From the IMG/VR virus record IMGVR_UViG_3300033144_008489, positions 1 to 64,000 of that record: a DNA stretch of 64,000 bases; one strand, 5' to 3'. Position numbers and translations under genes: made by a program. This DNA comes from a virus. The notes below the pieces were generated by a model. It worked only from the letters and a program-made list of their open reading frames with translations, did not search any database and was not told where the DNA came from. Positions 14,401 to 23,600 of this stretch are shown piece by piece; within the stretch, counting starts at the first letter, position 1, and each line of letters starts with the position of its first letter.

Positions 14401-17187
14401 GCGGTTGATCTTGTCCGGCACACGAGCCATAGCCCCACGTCCGGGGTGGTACATCATCGTGACGTTCAAGACGGCCTTGAAATCGAACGGGGTCGTCAGC
14501 GAATGGCCCGGCTTCACACCAGGGTTGATGTTCTCCACGTTCCAAGGGTTCGACGCCCCACCCGCAACAGCCCGAAGGTCCGTGCAAGTGATGGTCATCG
14601 CAGCAGGGCCACCGGCCGAGCCGTTTCCGTCCTCGGAGTTGGTGATCTGCGACCGCATCTCGACCGTGACAGTCTTGGTGGTCGTGTTGTCGAAGTCATC
14701 GATCCCCTGCGAGATGAACTCGACACGAAGTCGGTTGCTCTGGCTGGCAGGGTTGGTGGTCAAGCCACCGTTGGCAGACGTGGTGCCCGCTCCGATGACG
14801 CGGAAAGCTCCGTTGTTCGCGGTGGTCTCGTCATCACCGAAGATGATGAGGTACACCTCCGACGACTTGCCGGTGATGTCCTTGCCTCCGTTGGTAAGGA
14901 GATCCCACAGGGTTCGCTGGCCCCGAATGACGGGGAAGTTCAAGAGGTTCGGGTCATTGGCGAACGCTCCCAGAGCGGTGGCACTCCACCAATCTGCCGG
15001 GGTATCGAAATCGATACCGGGCAAGACGATCTCGCCCTCTCCCAGAGGGATGGTGCCACCAGAGAGACTGTTCCCCTCAAGTTGAGTCGCACCATCGACG
15101 CCTGTGATGACAGAGGCCGTGTTGAGGACGCCGCCACACACCAGGAAGGGCTTCTCGAAGTCCTGTGACTGGAGCGGGTACATCGGTCCCGGGTGTTCGG
15201 TCGCGGTCTGACCTGGGCCAGCCGGCGTCAGGGACTGGAGTCCAGCTCCGGCTGCTGCGTTTCCGTTGTTGAACTCGGTCGAGTTCACCCAAAGGAGCGA
15301 CACCGGATGTTGCAGTCCCGTGTTGCTGTTGGGGAACTGGGTCTTCCAGTACTCCTGCGGAGCAACGAAACGAACGGCACGCGTACCGCCATCACGGAAC
15401 GTCTTGCGAGCTCCGTTGGAGCCGTCGTCACCACCGATGTACAGGAAAATCGTGGTGCCGTCGGTGAATCCCGGCGTCGTGTTGTTGATGTTGTTCATGA
15501 ACGCGGCGGGTTTGAAATCCGCGCCAACGTCCCAGTCCACCAGATCGTCGAGGGTCTGAATGAACCCCGCGTTGATGGTGCCATCGGGGTTGAGCAACAA
15601 CGTCACATCACCTTGAATGGCTGCAGCGTCCGACCAGATTTGTCGGATGCCGTCAGGACCATCAAGCGCTTCGGTGCCAAAAGGAGCCGCCGTGCCGCCG
15701 TCTTGGAGGAGGTAATCCACCTCGGTGATCGTCACGCCTTGCGTGTCGCCACCGTCGTTGCCGGCCTGCTTCCAGGTGGAGCGTAGACGGTTGCGCATCA
15801 GAGCGGCGACATTGTGCAGCAAGATGCGGCTGTAGTCCCAGTCTCCGAGGTTGCAGCCACGACGCAGGTCGAGGATGTCATCTTGTGCGATCTCGTCGGC
15901 GAACAAGCCGTCGTCACGCGTGTTGAAAAAGTTCACCGGGGTGCCGGAGCCAACATCGCCGTTGATGTTACGTCCCACATGGGTAAGAGGGTCGCTTCCC
16001 CACCGACCACGGCCACCTGCTGGAATCGTGATGGTATTGGGAGAGGAGGTGGTATCTACCGCCGAGATGCCGATCACCTCGTCATCCAGCACCATGAAAG
16101 CGTTCGTCAGGTTGATGTTGGGGTCGTCCCAACCCGAACCGATGAGGTTGTCCACCTCGATGAGGGTGTCCACGGTGAACTGCTCAGGGAGCATGTCGTT
16201 CACCAACGCCATGGTGGTCAGACGCTTAGCCCCGTCTTGCGGATCGGCCAAAGTGGCTGCCGAGGGGTTACGATCAAACGCACCGTTCTGGTTCGGGTTG
16301 CCGCTCAGGTTGACTGCCACGAACGGCTGGTTGTTGCGCCGGAACACGGCGCACATGGGAACCGCGTAGACGTAACCGTCGGTGGTGCCCAGGGTGTTCT
16401 GGGGGTCTCCGTCGCCGGCACGCCAGAGGGAGGGGTCCCCCAAAGGGTTGCGCATGTTGGCGAAGGTGAACGCGGTGATCGAACTCTGAGGTCCTTGAGC
16501 GAAGACGTTGGGGTCGCCCAAGCCATCCGGGTAAACCGAGAGATCCGGGCTCGAGCCCGCACCTGATCCTGAGCCCACGACCCGAATCTGGTACTGGAGC
16601 TGGACGCGCTCCGTGGTCTCGAAACCGATAGTCGGATCCGTGATGTCGTCGTCGAGGTTGGTGGCGCCGAACTCGACGTTGCCCCACTTCCAGATCTTGT
16701 CCGCCGCAGGCTTGTTGGCCGTGCTGGGATTGGGCGCGACATTGACGGTCCACGCCTCCAGGAAAATGAAGTCAATCCGGGCATCGCTCTCAGGGGGCGG
16801 GAACAGATTGATCTGGTTGGTAGTCGTCCCCTCCTGAATGATGTTGCTGCCAGCAACGGGGATGATCCAACCGTTGACGTTGGCATACATCACCGGAGCA
16901 AGCTCTTCGGGATCGCCGTCAGCGTCGTCCTTCTGCTGAGCGAACTCAAACAGGTTCGACCACGAGCCGTTTGTCACGAAGTCTTCGAGCGCACGAGTGG
17001 GGTCCAAGAAGAACCCGGAATGCGCTTCCGCCCGAACCATCTGGGCGAGCTGTTCGACCTGGTCCTGCTGGACGAGATTTAACTCGCTATCTAGCGGTGG
17101 CATCCCGGTCTGGAAAACCACGGTTTGAAACTGACGCGCGAACGCGTCGAGAGTGCGGCTCACGCCATTCCCAAAATCTTGACTCAT
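11482..17187 (-). CDS. Very large virion structural protein (paralogue of the 1,143-aa protein)
   Basis: 1,901 aa, preceded by a good ribosome-binding sequence (AAGGAGC). The N-terminal ~450 residues share an ordered set of motifs with the protein at 27441-30872: DFIFLEAW (~141-148), DDITDPTIGFETTERVQLQY (~180-199), DGYVYAVPMCAVFRRN and DDILDLRRG. These are characteristic of a phage virion family I have seen in large phages without an assigned role. The remainder is beta-rich and Asn/Gly/Thr-rich with few Lys, typical of fibres or baseplate-attached appendages. Near the C-terminus (about 12240-12670) is a flagellin/FliD-like module ending LLGGEDL. No enzymatic motif, signal peptide or membrane segment is seen. 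It is likely an external tail component, inferred from composition and context. Confidence 0.85.
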   Translation of the reverse strand: MSQDFGNGVSRTLDAFARQFQTVVFQTGMPPLDSELNLVQQDQVEQLAQMVRAEAHSGFFLDPTRALEDFVTNGSWSNLFEFAQQKDDADGDPEELAPVMYANVNGWIIPVAGSNIIQEGTTTNQINLFPPPESDARIDFIFLEAWTVNVAPNPSTANKPAADKIWKWGNVEFGATNLDDDITDPTIGFETTERVQLQYQIRVVGSGSGAGSSPDLSVYPDGLGDPNVFAQGPQSSITAFTFANMRNPLGDPSLWRAGDGDPQNTLGTTDGYVYAVPMCAVFRRNNQPFVAVNLSGNPNQNGAFDRNPSAATLADPQDGAKRLTTMALVNDMLPEQFTVDTLIEVDNLIGSGWDDPNINLTNAFMVLDDEVIGISAVDTTSSPNTITIPAGGRGRWGSDPLTHVGRNINGDVGSGTPVNFFNTRDDGLFADEIAQDDILDLRRGCNLGDWDYSRILLHNVAALMRNRLRSTWKQAGNDGGDTQGVTITEVDYLLQDGGTAAPFGTEALDGPDGIRQIWSDAAAIQGDVTLLLNPDGTINAGFIQTLDDLVDWDVGADFKPAAFMNNINNTTPGFTDGTTIFLYIGGDDGSNGARKTFRDGGTRAVRFVAPQEYWKTQFPNSNTGLQHPVSLLWVNSTEFNNGNAAAGAGLQSLTPAGPGQTATEHPGPMYPLQSQDFEKPFLVCGGVLNTASVITGVDGATQLEGNSLSGGTIPLGEGEIVLPGIDFDTPADWWSATALGAFANDPNLLNFPVIRGQRTLWDLLTNGGKDITGKSSEVYLIIFGDDETTANNGAFRVIGAGTTSANGGLTTNPASQSNRLRVEFISQGIDDFDNTTTKTVTVEMRSQITNSEDGNGSAGGPAAMTITCTDLRAVAGGASNPWNVENINPGVKPGHSLTTPFDFKAVLNVTMMYHPGRGAMARVPDKINRITIQSPLSTILRQSKAVLDPNFPNETGAPGNPAEVDYCPTHVQTWNRLPSLGLAAPQAPDYGGNVVLSSEIDRENESFFDNGSKTLMFRPFQRQAMTFQGFTIITDLADLTSLPPANTDTLLGAATIANPLNGTQYPNPSLIPNGWDGPKDDANIFTTGLRMGYPVPSQYVPRFGRQDIPYFQDNGPIFGAGVFLEGINHLFSDSTNLTNPVFDIIGGEDNQTGGVQVTPFYLQTGATGGLEYGQYATILATLTPAYQGRLTTEIGDGCSEAAEITAKLNGVVSSDFGSGLKGIMLPPYLGIARLYGVYDRRDFVAKGGVTFQSDRVTPEANPAVNLLRRDADKQTLFICEDGAFDLTGVRGDHTYIVPFNTIDISKSPEFVGGEIPEQLEYVLEFTSYGFGNGWINENNFVMARRHNGQGTLRQDIDNPELSGAFMNIPSSAPDSSRLYTAYNRTVYQGDPYMTRQGATRTTTDYENRYGQVSQGNAFGMNESIQQFDAEGDQIPERPNARSFQVLAAVDFYTTMGTGNIGGRLFAGTVTDVGYTNDALPAADRIPPASNTPAWKILTRSFTEGQANVNTDRAQAVLEITGSSATVPVFDYTVSALTIFTPAGLPVIFTGVNGATAAVDEFDASSPDVAVVARELWTKINARTEIQSIVAAFNDIDSPQIEIVAFEVGAAGNEVKVQINNTDDFLLKVPTTGAQGLNALLTTTSLLGGEDLRLNAGNGTTQLDLTGMTERMPLGLLLQDSDFIGENPLNDTASAVNTFFGGIRPVQSLLPLTASAGEEFTRFAGSPGELIASSDGAILQYTAFNEDTNPGGSRSFRLFRGGGSSLVLGGRNPGGPVDWFSDTMAPALMPVLKGGLLACKALLVRNFVEEAFSTDDTTTDGDEIQMVLLTLGIIGEERAEQQQNGITIGGIISPTGFGEGYAASDRYRIDGKPMFVGRTRVVPDPETVPMAPFPGRDESEIL

Positions 17188-17190
17188 AGC

Positions 17191-18426
17191 TCAAAGGCTC
17201 CTTGCAGCCGGTAATCCGTACCGGCGTCGATGATTCGAAACTGTGCTCCGGTCGATCCCAAGTTGTCTGGCGAGAGCAGAGTCAGACACTGTACCGACGA
17301 GTGCATGCCACGTCGGTGTTGAAGGGGTGTAAATCGGGACGGACATTTTGCGTCGGTAGTGCAGAACGGTGGCCGGAGAAATTCCGAACTTCGTAGCCAC
17401 ATGAGAATCGGGCATCCCTCCAACTGAGGAGTGCCACGGACGTGGGGCAATCTTCTTTGCCGGGGGCACCGGATCAATGCCCAGTTTTTTCCGAGCAAGG
17501 GCAACGGTGCTAACGGCCTTCCCGGTTTTCTTGGCGATCTGTCGATCCGGCAGTTGACCGAACCAGCGATGCCACGGTTGGGAACGCACCCCACGGAGAG
17601 GCTCGTAAGGGTCTCGTTCCGTGATCAGACCCCCAACGTCGGCCCGCATCGCACACCAGTTTTTCCAGACCTGGTGCTTGCGCTCGAGCCGTACACCGTC
17701 GCCTTCGTAGATGGCCTTGCAGAACAACTCGGCTTGGCTGCCATCCATACGGACCGTTTTCTCGGTCACCGTATGGGGCACTCCAAGGGTTTGGAGAAGC
17801 CGCGAAAGAAACAAGCGATCTTTCTTCGGATAACACACGATAGTGCTTCGGAGAGTTTTCCCTTTTGGCATTTTCGCGTTTTTGATGAACATGACAGAGC
17901 CGTCCCCATCACAAACCCCTCGTAGGAAATGGCTCACCATTGCATCCGGGACCTGCATCAGCCCATTGGCTTCTTTCGACTTGCGAGGACGAATGCCCAG
18001 ATCTCTGAGACGTGTCACTAGCGTATCGCTTGCGGTTATCGACCTGTACTGAGTCTTGGTGCTGTTGATGACGCATCCCTGGATCATCCCCGGCTCAGGG
18101 ATCACAACAGAAATCTTGTTCGGATTACCAACGAACCCGTGGAACCATGTCGTCTGTTCTGGGTCTGTGCTGATGAATTGGAGGCGCCAAGATCCGTGCT
18201 TCGGTTTGGTGATGTTGCCGTCGCTGAAAATCAGACCGAGCGCGTAGGCCATGTCGGGTGTCCACGCATCGAAAGCGTCGAGCCGGAATTTCAATTCAGA
18301 CTTCTGACGTTGAAGGGCACCTCGACACTGCGAGGAGCACGTTTGCGCAACGCTGTACTTGCTCGTGTCGAACGGCGACTCACAGACCGTGCAGGTCGCC
18401 GTCTTCCTGTATCTACGTTTGGCCAT
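17191..18426 (-). CDS. Free-standing LAGLIDADG homing endonuclease with three helix-turn-helix repeats
   Basis: 411 aa from the ATG at 18426 (the open frame continues upstream into the neighbouring gene in another frame). The N-terminus has a Cys4 knuckle (Cys12, 15, 30, 34). Two LAGLIDADG helices, ALGLIFSDG (62-70) and LRGVCDGDG (168-176), carry the catalytic acidic residues. The C-terminus has three tandem ~40-aa repeats beginning at Trp285, Trp331 and Trp373 with the pattern W-h-x-x-h-G-x-x-x-D-x-x-h-A-x-x-x-G-x-x-x-x-T-V; each looks like a helix-turn-helix recognition unit. It sits in a 2-nt/3-nt gap between two structural genes, breaking neither, the usual place of intergenic homing genes. 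It is expected to nick or cut intron- or gene-less alleles of this locus in competing phages. Confidence 0.92.
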   Translation of the reverse strand: MAKRRYRKTATCTVCESPFDTSKYSVAQTCSSQCRGALQRQKSELKFRLDAFDAWTPDMAYALGLIFSDGNITKPKHGSWRLQFISTDPEQTTWFHGFVGNPNKISVVIPEPGMIQGCVINSTKTQYRSITASDTLVTRLRDLGIRPRKSKEANGLMQVPDAMVSHFLRGVCDGDGSVMFIKNAKMPKGKTLRSTIVCYPKKDRLFLSRLLQTLGVPHTVTEKTVRMDGSQAELFCKAIYEGDGVRLERKHQVWKNWCAMRADVGGLITERDPYEPLRGVRSQPWHRWFGQLPDRQIAKKTGKAVSTVALARKKLGIDPVPPAKKIAPRPWHSSVGGMPDSHVATKFGISPATVLHYRRKMSVPIYTPSTPTWHALVGTVSDSALARQLGIDRSTVSNHRRRYGLPAARSL

Positions 18427-18427
18427 C

Positions 18428-19216
18428 TTAAAAAAGCAACCCGTAGTGCGCGATGAAGCGCTTGTTGAGGGAGTTGGTGTTCTTGAAAGCCAACCGGATG
18501 AGGAGCCCGGGGGTGCAGAACGCAACTGGGAGCAACCGCTCGATCGGAAAATAGTTGGCACCATCGTTGATCGAGATGAAGACCTCGAAGTCAGACGGTT
18601 CTTGGTCGATCTCAAGGACCTCCCGGATCGCCGGAGAGTTCTGACCCGTAAAAGTTCCGAAGCTGGACCGCACGTCAACGGTCGTCGAAAATTCGTACAC
18701 GTACCAATAAACGGCAAACTCCGTAGCGCCGATCCCACCGGTGAGTGGACCCACGTCGATGGTGTTCGTAACGATCACGCCGGGACGTTCAAAGCCAGGA
18801 CCCACACTCTCATTTTGAGGAAGGACCGCGACCGAGTTCGCAGCATTTCCCGAAGGGAGGGGCCCGGCCGTCCCACGACCAAATTGGAATCGTGAAATGT
18901 AGGAATCCGTCACCGGAGACCCTTCGTTCAAAACACCCGCCGGATCGAGATCGTCGATATCGCCGCCCTCGATGAGGGGGTTGAAGAGGACGTTTTCAAA
19001 CTGCGGGTGTTGGACGAGTAACCCTGCGAAGTTCCGCGCTACCACCGAGTTGGGATCGGAGGTGGGGATGATGAAACTATCGGGCTCAACAGCGACCTTC
19101 ACCCCCTCTGCGATAGGGACCATGTACTGGCCATTCCGAGCCACGCCCACGCCATTGGGTGGGTTCTTCTCCAACTGGATGATCTCGTTCGAGTCGAGTG
19201 TCGCAACGATCCTCAT
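18428..19216 (-). CDS. Putative virion structural protein
   Basis: 262 aa, preceded by GGGGGA as ribosome-binding sequence. It is beta-rich with Asn/Gly/Pro turns, no signal peptide and no membrane segment. The C-terminal part (VYWYVYEFSTTVDVRSS through SINDGANYFPIERL) looks like a beta-sandwich module of the kind found in tail and baseplate proteins. It is the first gene after the plus-strand cargo gene and is followed 1 nt later by the homing endonuclease gene. I do not recognise the family; the structural role is inferred from neighbours and composition. Confidence 0.7.
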   Translation of the reverse strand: MRIVATLDSNEIIQLEKNPPNGVGVARNGQYMVPIAEGVKVAVEPDSFIIPTSDPNSVVARNFAGLLVQHPQFENVLFNPLIEGGDIDDLDPAGVLNEGSPVTDSYISRFQFGRGTAGPLPSGNAANSVAVLPQNESVGPGFERPGVIVTNTIDVGPLTGGIGATEFAVYWYVYEFSTTVDVRSSFGTFTGQNSPAIREVLEIDQEPSDFEVFISINDGANYFPIERLLPVAFCTPGLLIRLAFKNTNSLNKRFIAHYGLLF

Positions 19217-19585
19217 GCCGTCTCCCCCTGCTCAGGTCGCACTGGATTCACCCTACCGAGGGGAAACTCGATCGCTTGTTGAAGGGGAGCGCCTTCGACA
19301 ACTGTGGCTTCGATCTGCATTCAGCGGCCCTACAACGGGGGCGCCTATAAGCGGAAAAATGGCCCCAGCCCTCCCAGTCTCAAAGGGGGCAGCAAGCACC
19401 CTGAGCGCTCCTGGCGCATCTCTCGATCCCGTGGATCGGTCGGGAGGCCCCCTGAGAGGCCCTTTGGCGAAATCCTTGTGTAAAAAGTTCCCTAGCTCCG
19501 TGCACAAAGCACCATGGGTCCCAACCAAAACAGTTCCCCGAGCGCGCTTTCCACGAAAGGGATCGCACCTGCTACACTTTTCAGC
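19217..19585. other. Divergent intergenic region
   Basis: These 369 nt separate the minus-strand 262-aa gene from the plus-strand lipoprotein gene and must hold the start signals for the latter. On the plus strand TGCTACACT (19570-19578) resembles an extended -10 element, but no good -35 is present. It lies only 7 nt before the ATG, so the mRNA would be almost leaderless. On the minus strand I see no convincing promoter. Direct repeats of gaggcc occur near 19462-19480. No protein-coding frame here looks real. Confidence 0.4.
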
Positions 19586-20674
19586 ATGAGGGGATCGATC
19601 ATTGGATGTTTGTTGGGTGCCGTTTTGACTCTCGGCTGCGCTGCTGAATTCAACCCTGATCTTTCGACCATGGAAGAGGCCGGTACGGGAACCGCAGGAA
19701 GTGGAGAAGGTGAAAACACGGACGCCTCCACGACCTCCAGCACGGACGCCTCCACGACCTCCAGCACGGACGCCAGCACGACCAGTGGAGACGGGGACGG
19801 CGACGGTGATGAGGATCTCCCGTGTGGCCTTGACCCGGACGTGGACTGCCCGGCATGCGTAGTCCCTCAGCACGCGCCTTGTGACGAAGGAGAAGGGCTA
19901 GACGCTGCGGCGTTGATCGGCCTTGGGTGCCCCGGGGAGATCCAGGTGTCGGCAGGGGTGACCGCGATGGAAGAGGGGTGGGAAGCACGAACCCATTTCG
20001 GCACAACGGACACCTGGGATCCCACCGAGGGTGAGCGCTATTTGGTTCTGGGCACGGGACACACTAGCGATCTCGATCTCCCTCCTGATATGACGACATG
20101 CAGCCAGTTTCTCGGCGACGTTGAGGAACCGGGAGATCTCGATCTCCCGGCCCCGATCCAGGAAACCAATGCCGGAGACTGCTACCTCTATCCCGAGTTA
20201 GTAGGCACAGGGGACTGCTCCAACACGATCCAGGGGCAGCTTTCTCAAATCTCCTTCAACACATACGACTACATGGAGCTTCGTGTCCAAGTGACGGTGC
20301 CTGAAACGGTGGACCAGTTCAGCTTCGACTGGGCCTTCCTTTCCAGAGGCATTCCAGGCGATGTGGGCAGCGGGTACAACGACATGTTCCTCGTTTGGCT
20401 CGAAGCCGGAGATTGGACGGGCAATGTTGCCTTGACGGACCAAGGAAACGCCGTCTCCCTCAACACAATCGGTTTTGAACCTGACTACGAACCTTCGGCG
20501 CCTGCTCTCGTGGGCACTTGCATGGCTGAGAGCGGGGCCACCGACTGGAATACCGCGGTCGCTTTTCTACCTCCAGGAGACACCGTGACGATCGTTTTCG
20601 CGGTGTTCGACGGATTCGACGGGACACTCGACAGTTACGTTTTCATCGACAACTTTCGGTGGGGCTGTCAGTGA
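19586..20674 (+). CDS. Lipoprotein, choice-of-anchor-L-like, bacterial-type cargo gene (moron)
   Basis: 362 aa and the only plus-strand gene. The ATG at 19586 gives a textbook lipoprotein signal with lipobox LTLGC (lipidated Cys18); an upstream in-frame ATG at 19514 would bury it. Residues ~30-77 are a low-complexity linker of TDASTTSS repeats and a Gly-Asp run. A Cys-rich patch follows, with two CxxxxxxxC/CxxC spacings. The C-terminal ~150 residues form a beta domain with FSFDWAFLS, GYNDMFLVW and DSYVFIDNFRWGC motifs, resembling the choice-of-anchor L domain found on myxobacterial surface proteins. Family and linker style suggest origin from a Nannocystis-like host. It would be displayed on the outer membrane of the infected cell or lysogen. 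Possible roles are receptor masking, adhesion or host-surface change; none is shown by the sequence. Confidence 0.85.
   Translation: MRGSIIGCLLGAVLTLGCAAEFNPDLSTMEEAGTGTAGSGEGENTDASTTSSTDASTTSSTDASTTSGDGDGDGDEDLPCGLDPDVDCPACVVPQHAPCDEGEGLDAAALIGLGCPGEIQVSAGVTAMEEGWEARTHFGTTDTWDPTEGERYLVLGTGHTSDLDLPPDMTTCSQFLGDVEEPGDLDLPAPIQETNAGDCYLYPELVGTGDCSNTIQGQLSQISFNTYDYMELRVQVTVPETVDQFSFDWAFLSRGIPGDVGSGYNDMFLVWLEAGDWTGNVALTDQGNAVSLNTIGFEPDYEPSAPALVGTCMAESGATDWNTAVAFLPPGDTVTIVFAVFDGFDGTLDSYVFIDNFRWGCQ
19718..19783 (+). repeat. 24-bp tandem repeat (2.75 copies) in lipoprotein linker
   Basis: The unit begins acggacgcctccacgacc and ends tccagc. Copies at 19718-19741 and 19742-19765 are identical; a third, diverged and partial copy follows. 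It encodes Thr-Asp-Ala-Ser-Thr-Thr-Ser-Ser and is in frame. Confidence 0.9.
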
Positions 20675-20677
20675 TCT

Positions 20678-20699
20678 CGTAGGATCCTGAGCGCCTACG
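20678..20699. terminator. Possible small bidirectional hairpin between convergent genes
   Basis: A 6-bp stem (cgtagg/cctacg) with a 10-nt loop lies between the plus-strand lipoprotein stop and the minus-strand gene's stop, overlapping the latter. There is no T-tract on either side, so termination would be weak or rho-dependent. Offered only because convergent transcripts meet here. Confidence 0.25.
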
Positions 20700-23600
20700 G
20701 CAGTGGAGGCAGGTCGTCGATGTCGGTGTCGAAAACGATGCTCATGGAATAAATGAGCATATTAACTCCTCGGTTCAGCGCGACAAATTCTTCACGAACC
20801 GCTGCGCTCGTGAAAAAGCCTCGTCCCGAAGGAGCGGGAAGCAGGTCTTTGTTTGTCACCGTGATGTTGCTCAGCAACACCTTGTTGGCGTCGTAGACCC
20901 CCATTTTAACAACCACCGAATCGACATCTGTGGCACCGATTCGGGGACTTTCGATGACGAAATAGAAGGGTCCTTGAAGGGTGAGCAGGATCGTTCGATC
21001 CACAACCGCCGTCGTAGAAATGAGGTTGTCCACACCACTCGAACCTCGCGTCCAAAAGCGCCAGACCGGAGCTGCCGTCGTATCGAACTGGAACCCGATG
21101 TAGTCGTGACCCACGGGCGCTAGGGCCGGATCTGAGAGCGTCGAAACGATGGGGGTGAGCGCTGGCCCCGTCGCGTCCTGAATGAGCCCGACGAAGCCCG
21201 TAGCGTCCGACACGGCGCCAGACGCCAAAAACGTCACCCCAATCTTCGCCACAAAACGGAAATTCGTGGAAAGGAAGAACGAACCCGCACCCGCAGTGCC
21301 CCCATCTTGAGTGATGACCCCGTGCCACAGCGGGAGGACTGCACCAGGCATCTCCAGACGCTGATCCGGACCACGGTTGTCCGTACCCACTCCTGGAAGG
21401 ATCCCCGCGTTGTACGTCAACCCCGCATTGATCCCGACAGGATTAGAGGCATCCGCCTGATAAGACAGCCCTGCGAAAACACCCTGCTCAGAGAAGTACG
21501 GGAACCCAGGGCCCGCAGGAGGCACCGGATTGACTACCGTGTCTAACGGAAGTGACAGTTTGGCCGGCAAAATATGACCGGTGGCGCGGTCGAGCTGGAT
21601 CGCCAGATCAGGACGAGGACGAACGCTCATCGAACCATCGAGCTGAGGCACCAGTGAAGCACGCTCAAATCGAAGGGTATCCGCACGAGTCGAACTTCCG
21701 TAGTAGGTGTCACCGCTCACAATGTCGGACAACGCCGCAATGCTTACGCCTTCCCTGTGAAAAACAACTTCACGTCGCAGGGTGATGTTGCGAGTCTGTT
21801 CGCCCGGAAACAAAGAGGGATCGGGGTCGGCTACTACGGTAAGAGACGAAAGTCCGCCGAGAGCGGTAACCGGAACCCCTCCTGCGGGCGTAACAGTACG
21901 TTTCGTGGTGTACCCCCACCGACCGAAAGAGGTAGCGGTGTCCGAACCTGCCGCGATCGTGATGACGCCGGTTTCCGGGCCGTCCCACAGACGGTCAAGG
22001 ACGATCTCGATCGGGAGCGGCGCAATAAGCGATGGCCCAAAGAAAGGAGCGACACCTGAGAACGTGGTGTTCGTCAGATCGATCTTGGCCGACACCTCGG
22101 TGCTGTAAGCATCGAAGTCTGAAGCCCCCTCCCCCGCACTCGCCGTCAGTCGGACACCGGTGCCGAGCTGGGAATCCTCCATCGAGTAAGGAACACAGGC
22201 CGCAAACAAGACCACCTCGCCACGCGGGTTGTTACCGGTGAGTCCGCTGATGCCATCCGGGATGACATCCGAAGGCTCACTGGGGATGGTCGTTCTTGAC
22301 TCAGGAGGTGGATGACTCAACCGTACGACACCCGACGAGTAGTCGATGTCGATGTACTGCTTCTCGTTGATGGAGCCGTCGATGACGAGCTCGCGTCCCG
22401 TGATCGGCAGATCGAAGTTCGGGATCGTCTGGGTAATGTCGTTAGGATCCGGTTTGGCTGGAAACAGCACCATCCGAAACCCGAGGTCCATCAGGTTGCC
22501 TGGGTTCTCGGCATTCGGAATGGGACCACCAGCCGCAATCGAACGCGTGTCAAAGATCGCACGGTCAGCCCGACCAGGCCCCGACCCGGGAGGGGGCGCA
22601 GGCTCAAGCCCCACAAGAAGTGGGTCAGAAATTTGCTTCTCAAACCGGCCTACCCACTGCGGGTCGATCATGGTTTTTACCCGCGATGCCTCAACCGCAT
22701 CCAGGTTGAACTCCTCAACCCACAAACTCGAGATGGGCTCATGCAGCGTGGCCAGAAGCCCTACGGTCTGAGTCCCAATCAGGCTGTTAACCCAGGGGCC
22801 AGGGCCCCAGTAGGTGAGACCCGTTTGGGGATCCGTCTCGGGTACCCGATTCAAGAAAACTCGATCAGGCGCCACGTTGGTAGTCACCGCATCGAACCAT
22901 CCAAGACAACTCGGAATCGATCCTTGACTTAGAGCCGGGAGATCGTCGGAACGCTGGGTGACCGTGATATTCACGATGGGGAATTGCGACGCAAAAAGAC
23001 CCGTCGTGTACGGAGTCAGCGAAGGCACCGTGATGGCCCACTGGCCCACCAAAACGGTCGGCACAAACGCTTTCTCCACGCTTGCACTTGCCTCTTGGAC
23101 TGGAATGGGAACGGGCAGACGGGCCGCACCACCGTACGCACTCGGCTCGCCAGCCGTGGTAGTTCCAGGCTGTCGAGAGTCCGTGAACCCACCCTGAATC
23201 CAGGTGCCGTCCGTCACAGCCGGGCCCTGAAACGGTGGGAAGTTGTCCCCGCTGGCTGCCCGCTCAGGAGACACCACCACGAACGCCTGCTCGCGTCCTG
23301 AGACCGATTCGCCATCGTTGCCCCCTGCCGCCCCGGACTGCGGAACAGCCTGGAGGCGTGCCACGTAGGGACGCACCATCGTGATGGCCCGGATGCTGCG
23401 GTCAATGGATACCGCGGGCAGATCGAAATAGGTGCTGAGGCTCTTGTCGGGATGCAGCTCGATCTCGTAAGGGTCGCCGACCCCGACGACTGGCAACGAA
23501 GCCACTCGAAAAATCTCGTACCGCGCCGTCTCAACAAACCGATCCAAGGCTGCCATCGGTACACGACCGGCCGGAATCGAACCCGAATTGAGACCGTCGT

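Noticed and set aside
11668-15168. Long plus-strand open frame (1,166 codons) opposite the 1,901-aa gene, and similar long frames at 4488-5477, 24324-26279, 27342-29258 and 52371-54539
   Set aside because: They are Arg/Val/His-rich shadows created by codon bias of the GC-rich minus-strand genes. They have no ribosome-binding sites and no recognisable domains, while the opposite strand encodes clear proteins.
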